Shown here: positions 16,715 through 24,100 of the stretch, in pieces
Layout of the letters: every line of letters starts with the position of its first letter
Numbering within the stretch: the first letter of the stretch is position 1
From: Bacillus sp. HNG
GTDB taxonomy: Bacteria > Bacillota > Bacilli > Bacillales > Bacillaceae_L
Length of the DNA: 64,000 nt
Direction: 5' to 3'
Assembly (NCBI RefSeq): GCF_003400205.1
Contig: NZ_QUQV01000004.1
Location: 186,001 to 250,000 of the forward strand
The notes under the pieces: model-generated
What the model saw: only the letters and a program-made list of their open reading frames with translations
What the model was told of the DNA's origin: nothing
Databases searched by the model: none
Made by a program: the position numbers and the translations under genes

Positions 16715-16822
16715 TAGTTAGTTAATGTAGAGAATGGGGGTTTTCTACATTTGACTATATATTTTACCTGTAGACTTTTTTCTCTTTTGCCCTGCTCATG
16801 GTGAGCGGGGCTCTTTTTTTGT
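16715..16822 (+). promoter_or_regulatory. glpP leader with hairpin and intrinsic terminator
   Basis: An upstream hairpin (AATGTAGA / TCTACATT, about 16724-16752) is followed by a strong terminator at 16789-16820: GCCCTGCTCA, loop, TGAGCGGGGC, then TCTTTTTTT. No ORF precedes it on this strand, so it ends either a short RNA or the glpP leader. GlpP is known to act on such leader terminators, so autoregulation is possible. Confidence 0.5.
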
Positions 16823-16869
16823 TTGTAATCGAAAGTGTATACTAGTTTATAGAGATGGAGGGGAGACAG

Positions 16870-17406
16870 GTGAATCAACAAATTTTGCCCGCATCGACGA
16901 CGATGAAAGAATTCGAGTATTTTTTAAAAAGTAAATATGAAATCGGGATTTTTACGGAAATTCACATTGCTCAGTTGAAAAATATTAAGAGGCTGGCCAA
17001 TGAATATGGGAAGAAGATGATCTTTCATGTGGATATGGTACATGGGATCAAAAGTGATGAGTATGCGACGGAATTTATTTGCCAGGAGTTTCAGCCGTAT
17101 GGGTTAATCTCGACGAAATCAAGTGTGATTCAAAAGGCGAAGCAAAAGGGAGTTTTCGCGATACAGCGGATGTTTTTGATTGATACACATGCCCTTGAAA
17201 AAAGCTATAAGCTCATTGAAAAAAATCAACCTGATTATATTGAGGTGCTACCAGGCGCAATGCCGTGGATGATCCAAGAGGTGAAAGAAAGAATGAATGT
17301 TCCGGTGCTTGCAGGTGGTCTGATTCGGACAAAAGAGGAAGTACAAAAGGCACTTGAAGCGGGTGCTACTGCCATCACTACTTCAAAAAGGGAACTTTGG
17401 GTATAA
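16870..17406 (+). CDS. glpP: Glycerol-3-phosphate-responsive antiterminator GlpP
   Basis: 178 residues with the GlpP barrel pattern: HVDMVHGIKSDEYATEF, then GLISTKSSVIQKAKQKG, PDYIEVLPGAMPWMI and a phosphate-binding end PVLAGGLIRTKEEVQKALEAG. The GTG at 16870 lies 6 bases after GGAGGGG; the ATG at 16855 overlaps that site. Bound to glycerol-3-phosphate, GlpP lets RNA polymerase pass terminators ahead of glp uptake and catabolic genes. Here glpF, glpK and glpD are absent, so this copy works in trans. It is preceded by its own intrinsic terminator. Confidence 0.9.
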   Translation: MNQQILPASTTMKEFEYFLKSKYEIGIFTEIHIAQLKNIKRLANEYGKKMIFHVDMVHGIKSDEYATEFICQEFQPYGLISTKSSVIQKAKQKGVFAIQRMFLIDTHALEKSYKLIEKNQPDYIEVLPGAMPWMIQEVKERMNVPVLAGGLIRTKEEVQKALEAGATAITTSKRELWV

Positions 17407-17411
17407 CCTTA

Positions 17412-17440
17412 ATCAGCAGAATAACTATTTCTGCTGAATA
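17412..17440 (+). terminator. Hairpin after glpP
   Basis: TCAGCAGAA pairs with TTCTGCTGA just after the stop codon; the T run is poor. It directly precedes repeat C1. Confidence 0.5.
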
Positions 17441-17448
17441 AAGATAAA

Positions 17449-17547
17449 GACTCCGGCGGATTCCACGGTTTTCAAATCGTATCGCAACGTCTTTGACTCA
17501 CCTTGTGTAGACCTAAAATCGGGCACAAACACGCTAAGGTGCTCCTT
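17449..17547. repeat. Dispersed repeat C, copy C1
   Basis: Begins CTCCGGCGGATTCCACGG and ends AAATCGGGCACAAACACGC then AAGGTGC. It is matched by copy C2 at 20686-20772. The outer arms are partly complementary. Confidence 0.75.
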
Positions 17548-17645
17548 TTTTGATACAATTTGGCATAATTTGTTGGTAAGTTTATGTGTAAGCGTTGTCA
17601 TTATTTCGTTATAATATAGGTAAGAAAGTGTGAGGAGGCGAAGTG

Positions 17646-17762
17646 ATGGAAGAGAATCCGAATCAATTAGCGGTTGGTATGGTGTGGGGAACGACCTTGA
17701 GTATTCCGCTTTGGATTGCGTTTTTTGGTTGGTTGAAGCTTCTGTCACATCTCTTCTTGTAA
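17646..17762 (+). CDS. Small single-pass membrane protein, 38 residues
   Basis: The ATG follows GAGGAGGCGAAGTG. The product starts MEENPNQLAVGMVWGTTLSI and continues with one hydrophobic helix (PLWIAFFGWLKLLSHLFL). A TATAATATAGG -10 element lies about 35 bases upstream. It is probably a real membrane micropeptide; function unknown. Repeat units A11 and A12 fill the gap to the convergent GGDEF/EAL gene. Confidence 0.68.
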   Translation: MEENPNQLAVGMVWGTTLSIPLWIAFFGWLKLLSHLFL

Positions 17763-17791
17763 TCGGAATTAAACGCGGACATTTTCAAATA

Positions 17792-17875
17792 GAGGGCCAC
17801 AGGAACCGTCCCTGTGGCCCTTTGCCTGTGGTCCCAGCCAATAGAGGGACCACGAGAACCGTCCCTATGGTCCCT
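17792..17875 (-). repeat. GGGAC-family palindromic repeats, units A11 and A12
   Basis: AGGGCCACAGGAACCGTCCC and GGGACCACGAGAACCGTCCC, both in reverse orientation. A12 overlaps the last codons and the stop of the minus-strand GGDEF/EAL gene. Confidence 0.85.
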
Positions 17876-19688
17876 TTAGCCATTTTTCTTCGAATTCGGT
17901 TTTGGGGAGGGGCTTGCTGAAGTAGTAGCCTTGGCCGTAGGTGCAGCCTTGGTTGTTGAGAAATGTGAGTTGTTCTTTTGTTTCGATGCCTTCTGCGACG
18001 ACTTTGACGTTTAGGTTATCGGCCATTTGGATAATCATTTGAATGAGAGCTTTGGAGTCTGAATTAAAATTCTTAATAAAAGAACGGTCAATTTTTAGAC
18101 AGTCAATGGGTAGTTGATGAAGAACGCTTAAAGAGCTATAGCCGGTGCCAAAGTCATCAAGGCTAATGCTAATCCCAAGTTTCTTCAATTCGCGAACGGA
18201 ATCAATCGATTTTTCCAAATTAATTAAGGCACTTTCGGTTATCTCGATGTCTAAGCGATGAAGGCAGGTGGTGTGTTCTTTATTCACCTCCTCTATAAAA
18301 TGACATAAGCTATGTTTTTCAAAATGCTTTGGCGACAGGTTCACTGAAATATGCTCAAACTCATAGCCTGACTCGGTCCACGAATAAATCAATCCCAAAA
18401 CTTCTGTAATCACCCATTCACCGACATCCACAACCAAACCAGTATCTTCAAGTACATGGATAAAAACGTCCGGTCCAAGCAATCCTTTTTCAGGATGATT
18501 CCAACGTAATAAAGCTTCAGCCCCACGAAATTTTCCAGAACAGATTTCAAATTGAGGTTGGAAATAGACTTCAAATTCCCGTTTTTCAAGTGCTTCCTTT
18601 AAATCCTGCTCAAGCTTAAAGCGTTCCTCAACCTTTTTTAAGAGTGTATCATGATAAAAGACAAGATGGCCCCGACCGTGTTCCTTAGATGCATACATCG
18701 CAAGGTCAGCCTTTTGTAGTAATTCCTCAATGGTATTGGCGTCAAACGGAAAACGCGCAATTCCGATGCTTGCAAAAACCTCTAAGCTAAAATCTTGATA
18801 AGTAATAGGGAGGCAGATTTCATTAGCGATGGCCAATGCAATTTTTTCTATTGCATCATGCTGCACCGCGGGAAGAGTCACGGCAAATTCATCGCCACCG
18901 ATATGGTATGCAACTCCTTGGTCGTCTACTTCTGTGAGACGTTTGGCAACCTGTGTTAGAACTGCATCTCCAGCTAGGTGTCCATAACGGTCGTTGGTCT
19001 TTTTAAATTCATTCAAATCAAGGTAAATGAGACTAAAAGGAACTACATTTGCGATATTTTTGGCGACATCCTCACTAAGCTTCCGTTTATTTGGTAAATT
19101 GGTGAGAGGCGTGTGGTAGGCCATAAAATGGATTTTTTCCATGTTTCTTTTTTCCTTGGTGATATCCATAATGATCCCGTAGATTCCATGGATCTTATTC
19201 TCTACTACAATGGGGATATTCCGGACAAATACATCAATCAAGTCGCCCTTGGAGTTATATATTTGAACCTCATATTCAACAACCTCTCCCGTCAATACTC
19301 TTTCAAATCGTTGTTTTGTCACCTCTAGTTCATGTTCAGGTAAAAAATGAGTAAAATGTAAGCCACTGATATCTCCTTTTTTCATCTGTGTTAGTTTTTC
19401 TGAACTTGGGTTGATATCAATGATGAATCCGTTCGGATCAATCATAATAATCGAGCTGGGGTTTAGGTCGTACAGAGGGCAAAAATAACGCTCTTGCCTG
19501 TGTAATTTTCGCTGATACCGATTGCCGAGAATCGCAACGAACGTGCATAAGAACATACTTAATAAAAGGAAAGGCAAAAAAATACTACTTGAAAAAAAGC
19601 CGTCATCTGGGATTACTAGGCTCATTCCTCTAATATGTTGGAAGGTGAGAAGGGAGATTGTATATTTTAATATAAAGGTTGAAATCAT
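17865..19688 (-). CDS. Membrane PAS-GGDEF-EAL c-di-GMP turnover protein
   Basis: About 607 residues. One or two transmembrane segments (to residue 55) precede a PAS domain (about 70-190), a GGDEF domain with intact HIGGDEFAVTLP near residue 275, and an EAL domain with GAEALLRW near 385, DDFGTGYSS and the KVVAEGIET stretch. Both active sites look intact, so it may make and degrade cyclic di-GMP. The ATG at 19688 follows GAGGTGT. The final residues KGP and the stop codon are encoded inside repeat unit A12. It may link to the c-di-GMP-riboswitch-like leader at 41.15 kb. Confidence 0.93.
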   Translation of the reverse strand: MISTFILKYTISLLTFQHIRGMSLVIPDDGFFSSSIFLPFLLLSMFLCTFVAILGNRYQRKLHRQERYFCPLYDLNPSSIIMIDPNGFIIDINPSSEKLTQMKKGDISGLHFTHFLPEHELEVTKQRFERVLTGEVVEYEVQIYNSKGDLIDVFVRNIPIVVENKIHGIYGIIMDITKEKRNMEKIHFMAYHTPLTNLPNKRKLSEDVAKNIANVVPFSLIYLDLNEFKKTNDRYGHLAGDAVLTQVAKRLTEVDDQGVAYHIGGDEFAVTLPAVQHDAIEKIALAIANEICLPITYQDFSLEVFASIGIARFPFDANTIEELLQKADLAMYASKEHGRGHLVFYHDTLLKKVEERFKLEQDLKEALEKREFEVYFQPQFEICSGKFRGAEALLRWNHPEKGLLGPDVFIHVLEDTGLVVDVGEWVITEVLGLIYSWTESGYEFEHISVNLSPKHFEKHSLCHFIEEVNKEHTTCLHRLDIEITESALINLEKSIDSVRELKKLGISISLDDFGTGYSSLSVLHQLPIDCLKIDRSFIKNFNSDSKALIQMIIQMADNLNVKVVAEGIETKEQLTFLNNQGCTYGQGYYFSKPLPKTEFEEKWLKGP

Positions 19689-19847
19689 ACGTACACCTCG
19701 GCAAATGCAACTTATACATTTAGTATGAGCCATTGTAGTGAAAATATTGGAACCTCAGATATTTTTTTCTTTTTTACGTATAAGATGGTTTAGATCTGGC
19801 AAGGATGAATAATGTATTCCCCCCCTTTGTTTATATATTTTTGTTGG

Positions 19848-19874
19848 ACCTCCTTTTTGGAGGTATTTTTTTTG
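19848..19874 (+). terminator. Orphan terminator hairpin
   Basis: ACCTCC TTTTT GGAGGT followed by a T run. No plus-strand gene is evident upstream. It abuts the MITE-like element. Confidence 0.65.
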
Positions 19875-19884
19875 TCTTTTTTTT

Positions 19885-20095
19885 AGGCTGTTTTCATAAA
19901 CTTTGTTGTTTTTTATCGTTGATTTCCGCTTCAGGTGGACGCTTTCCGCGGGCGTGGCTTGAGCCTCCTCGTCGCTGCCGCTTCTGCGGGGTCTCAAGTC
20001 TCACGCTTTTCCCGCAGGAGTCGCCACCTTACGCTCCAATCAACTAGGTTTGCACTGTATATATAAAAGCAACAATCTTTTAGAAAAGGGCCTTT
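19885..20095 (+). mobile_element. MITE-like element, copy 1 (about 211 bp)
   Basis: The left end GGCTGTTTTCATAAACTTTG and right end AGCAACAATCTTTTAGAAAA (then GGGCC) are imperfect inverted repeats. The GC-rich core (GATTTCCGCTTCAGGTGGAC ... CAGGAGTCGCCACC ... CAATCAAC, 19920-20045) resembles an abundant Bacillaceae intergenic repeat as I remember it. It contains no transposase ORF. Flanks are TTTTTTTA and TTTTTTAA, too simple to prove a target duplication. Confidence 0.75.
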
Positions 20096-20161
20096 TTTAA
20101 AATAGATGCCCCATTTTGCCCCTTACCTCTCTATAACATAGGTGTAAAGGAGGTGAGGGAC

Positions 20162-20392
20162 ATGGCAGTTTTACAGGATATTCAACGTACACAGTTACGC
20201 TTTGTGTTTGAAAACGGGATTGATGACAAAGGCAAGATGACTTATAAAAACAAAAACTACAACAACATCAACCCACTTGTAACAGCTGAAGATTTGTTTT
20301 CAGTAGCTGTTTCGATTGAAAAGCTTCAAACGTTACCGCTTGTCACACTGGAGCGTAATGACAGCTATTCACTAGCTAATGACGGACAGTAA
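20162..20392 (+). CDS. DUF1659-family protein
   Basis: 76 residues, with the ATG 7 bases after AAAGGAGGTG. It begins MAVLQDIQRTQLRFVFENGI and ends LVTLERNDSYSLANDGQ. The family is small, cytosolic and widespread in spore-formers, next to DUF2922 and YvrJ genes as here. Its role is unknown. It is the first gene of a three-gene cluster ahead of a large LysM/GH18 gene. Confidence 0.85.
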   Translation: MAVLQDIQRTQLRFVFENGIDDKGKMTYKNKNYNNINPLVTAEDLFSVAVSIEKLQTLPLVTLERNDSYSLANDGQ

Positions 20393-20428
20393 GTTTTAAA
20401 CAAATTTTATAGAAAGGGGGATTAAAAA

Positions 20429-20644
20429 GTGGCAAAAACACTAGAAATGCAATTTAAAAATGAGGATGGAAAGACAACAACAATTTCCATTGAAAATCCA
20501 ATTGAACCTGTTGATGCAGAATCGGTTTCAGCCGCAATGGATCTTATCGTATCAACAAATGTATTTCTTACACCTGGTGGTGCGATCGTGGAGAAAAAAG
20601 GCGCACGCGTTGTCGAGCGCAACGTTGCAACAGTAGAAATGTAA
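20429..20644 (+). CDS. DUF2922-family protein
   Basis: 71 residues with a GTG start behind AAAGGGGG. It begins MAKTLEMQFKNEDGKTTTIS and continues IENPIEPVDAESVSAAMDLI, the usual DUF2922 pattern of a small beta-rich protein with a central helix. It pairs with the DUF1659 gene. A perfect 18-bp dyad starts in the stop codon, and a dispersed repeat lies between it and the YvrJ gene. Confidence 0.85.
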   Translation: MAKTLEMQFKNEDGKTTTISIENPIEPVDAESVSAAMDLIVSTNVFLTPGGAIVEKKGARVVERNVATVEM

Positions 20645-20685
20645 CTTTATTAAGCGGGCTTTCATATCCCGCTTAATAAAGTTAC
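20641..20685 (+). terminator. Perfect 18-bp inverted repeat after DUF2922 gene
   Basis: GTAACTTTATTAAGCGGG, 9-base loop, CCCGCTTAATAAAGTTAC. It has no T run beyond the stem, so it could be an attenuator or mRNA-stabilising hairpin rather than a full terminator. Confidence 0.7.
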
Positions 20686-20772
20686 AGCCTCCGGCGGATG
20701 CCACGATTTTTCAAAGGAAACTTTTCGAGCAAGCTCGAAAAAAATCGGGCACAAATACGCCAAGGGCGCATT
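20686..20772. repeat. Dispersed repeat C, copy C2
   Basis: Begins AGCCTCCGGCGGATGCCACG and ends AAATCGGGCACAAATACGCC then AAGGGCGC. It holds an inner hairpin TTTTCGAG / CTCGAAAA. It starts exactly where the 18-bp dyad ends. Confidence 0.75.
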
Positions 20773-20834
20773 TGATTTAAATTAGGGCCAACTCTCTAGG
20801 GAGTTGGCTTTATTAATAGGAAGGGGGAGTTTTG

Positions 20835-21005
20835 GTGGAACAGTTCTTGCCTTTTATTCAGGAGGTTGGCTTTCCTGTCGTCGTGACATTCTATCTTTTG
20901 CATCGGATCGAAACGAAGCTTGATAGTGTCATTGACTCGATTCAAATGCTGCCGCAAAGCATGAAGGCTGACCCACCGTACGAGACAAAGAAAAGCATAT
21001 CGTAA
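20835..21005 (+). CDS. YvrJ-family small membrane protein
   Basis: 56 residues. The GTG (or TTG at 20832) follows GGGGGAG. The product begins MEQFLPFIQEVGFPVVVTFY and continues LLHRIETKLDSVIDSIQ: one transmembrane helix followed by a short charged helix, the YvrJ signature. Function is unknown; the family co-occurs with DUF1659 and DUF2922. A repeat inserted upstream may have split an older operon. Confidence 0.82.
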   Translation: MEQFLPFIQEVGFPVVVTFYLLHRIETKLDSVIDSIQMLPQSMKADPPYETKKSIS

Positions 21006-21118
21006 AAATTGTGGCACCTGACTTGTGTAGTCGGGTGCTTTTTCATGTCTAAAAAAGGAATGAATAAAAAGGAAGGTGAGAAACTAAGACCAAAGATTGG
21101 ATAATGAGGTGTTCCGTT

Positions 21119-24100
21119 TTGGAAATTCAAGGATATAAGCTTGTGAAAAATAAGGATGAGTATACACTAGTGGTCTTCCTGGACTCGCAAATGACAGAAT
21201 TTGCATCCGAGTTTGGCGGGCATTTTCAACACGAAAAAAAGGACCTGAATACACAAATTCGCCATCTCGTTAAACATAAATTCCCACATCTGCCGATTAG
21301 GGTTGCGAAGGTGCTAGCGGGTTCAATGCTGATTACGACTTTTTATTTAGGAGCGACGGCCCCTAACGTTGGAGCGCAAACCATCAGTGGTCAAACCCAA
21401 GCTGTCAACGACATATACACGGTAAAAGCGGGCGATACCCTATACTCGATTGCCATGCGCTACAATGTGTCAGTAGATTCGATTAAAAAAGTGAATGGGC
21501 TTACGTCAAATATGCTGTTTGTGGGTCAACAACTAAAATTGCCGTTTTTCACCTATACTGTGGCCTCCGGCGACACGCTTTACAATATTGCAAAACGTTA
21601 TAACACAACGGTTGACCAAATCCGTACAGCCAACCAATTAAAATCAGACATGCTTATGATTGGGCAAAAATTACGGATTCCACTGTTGCAGGCAACACCT
21701 GCGCCACAGCCAGTGGAGGAAACCGCGCCAACACCAGCTCCAACACAAGAAACATTCACATATACAGTTGCCGCGGGTGATACGTTGTATGGGATATCCA
21801 CAAGATTTGGCACGACAGTCGATGAGATAAAAGCGCTCAACAGCCTAACGTCTAATGTGCTAAACATTGGGCAAGTGCTGAAGATTCCCGGCAGTGAAGC
21901 TGAACCAGTTGTGGTTGCACCGACAAATCCAACGCCAACTCCGGAACCAACACCTGTCACATCGACATATACAGTAGCTGCAGGTGACACGTTATATAGC
22001 ATTTCGCAAAGGTTTGGTACAACCGTCGATGCGATTCAGACTGCGAATCATTTAACAACGACAAATTTAGTTATCGGCCAGGTACTAACGATTCCTGGTG
22101 AGCAGGTAGCTCCTACTACACCAGAAGAGCCTACACAGGAAACACCTGCAAGTAACCTAGAAGCCCCAACTTTGGTTACTACACAGATTATCAATAGCCA
22201 ATCAGCTGGAGCCTATCCGGTGAAAGGAACGGCTGAGCCAGCATCGCGAGTGCAAATTGTCTTTTTTGATGGAGTCAATGCGCCGATTACGACGGAAGTG
22301 CTTGCGAATGAAAAAGGAGAATTTAGCACATTTATAAATCTCAGCAAATTGCGAGACGGTCCGATTTCGATTACGTCGAAAGCCATTGCTTCGTCCGGAA
22401 ACGAAAGTGGCATGACGAAGCTGACGGTGAAAAAAGATACCACGGTGGTCGCCCCCATTTTTCAGGAATTACAAGACCTCACCGGTAAAAATGTAGCAAA
22501 TTATACGTTCGCAGGAACGGCTGAGCCAAATGCGACAATTGCCATACGCGCAACAGATGGTCTAAACCAAGTGATTGAAACAACAATTACAACAAATGAA
22601 AATGGTACGTTCCAGGCTGCTCTTAATCTGTCTGGTTTGAATGACGGTGCAATTACCATCACAGCAACCACAACTGATGATGCTCAAAACCGTTCAACAC
22701 CAGTACAAGTTTCCGTTACAAAGGATTCTATCGTGGGTGAGCCTGTCCTAGATACAAATCAATCCATCACCACACAAAACGCCAACAACTTCACATTGTT
22801 TGGAATGGCAGACCCAGGTTCGACCGTCCAAATTGTGCTATCAGATGGAGTGAATCCGGAAATGACGGTTGAGGCTGTGGCGAACGAAAATGGCGAGTTC
22901 CGCGCAAATGTTGACCTTCGAGCCTTAAATGACGGGGAAATTTTTGTCACAGCTAGTGCAGTCGATGAGCATGGAAATCAAAGTGATGTCGAGCGTGCAA
23001 CACTCATTAAGGAAACCACCCTTGCACCACCAGTCATTAGCAATACGGAAATCATCAACAGTATGAATGCAACAACTTACCACGTTTTCGGAATGGCGCA
23101 ACCGGGTACGACCGTTGATATCACAGTGTCTGACGGGGTGAATCCGGATATCATCACATCGACAACATCGAATGAAAACGGGGAGTACACTGTCGCCATT
23201 GATGTGAGTGCCCTGTTGGATACGAACCTGACAATCTCAGCATTTCAAACGAGTGCGGCCGGCATTACAAGTAATGTTAGTAATATAACAGTTGAAAAAG
23301 ACACAAAAGCACCTACCGCACCGATCTTTAATAACAATCATTTTATTACCGGTGAAAATCAAGCAACCTACGAGCTAACCGGGAAAGCCGAGGCAAATTC
23401 AGATCTCCGAATTCGTATTTTTAACGGAAATGGTCAGGAACAGGTTGTGACCGCAACGACAAATGAAAATGGCGAATACCGTGTTCCAGTGGATTTAACT
23501 GCTTTTTCAGATGGAGATGTATCGTTTGAATTGACCCAGGTCGACCGCGCGGGAAATGTGAGCCCTGCAGTTACAAAGACTCTGGTTAAGGATACAGTCG
23601 GACCGAACGAGATCCAGTTGGAAACGCCGCTGCCCATTTTTTCGGATAATGTGCTGGTTTACCCCATTCGCGGTGTAATCGAACCACATAGTACAGTTGT
23701 GATCGAGATTTCAGACGGTGTCAATGTTATCACGAAAACGGTTGAAACGGATGACGACGGTAGGTTTGAAGAAATTTTTGACCTGAGTATGTTGAAGGAT
23801 GGAAAGATGACCGCTACATTTCGTGCGACTGACAATGCTGGAAACGTGGGTGAAGCGCAAAGTTTTACGCTTGAAAAAGATACAACAGCACCGGCTGGGG
23901 TGGTGACGAATCAGCCAACGTATGTGAACAGCGCCAACCAGTCCAATTTTACCATTACGGGCTCAAGCGTCGAAGAAGGTGCGACCATTGAGATGATTGT
24001 CAGTGATGGCACGACAACGGTGACGCAAACTGCCCAGGTTGTCGACGGTACGTTCGGTGCCACTCTTAATCTGTCGGGGCTGAAAGATGGCCCGTTGATC

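Noticed and set aside
19805-20047. 80-codon plus-strand frame over the orphan terminator and MITE-like element
   Set aside because: It has low-complexity composition, contains the terminator stem and most of the MITE-like core, and lacks family similarity.
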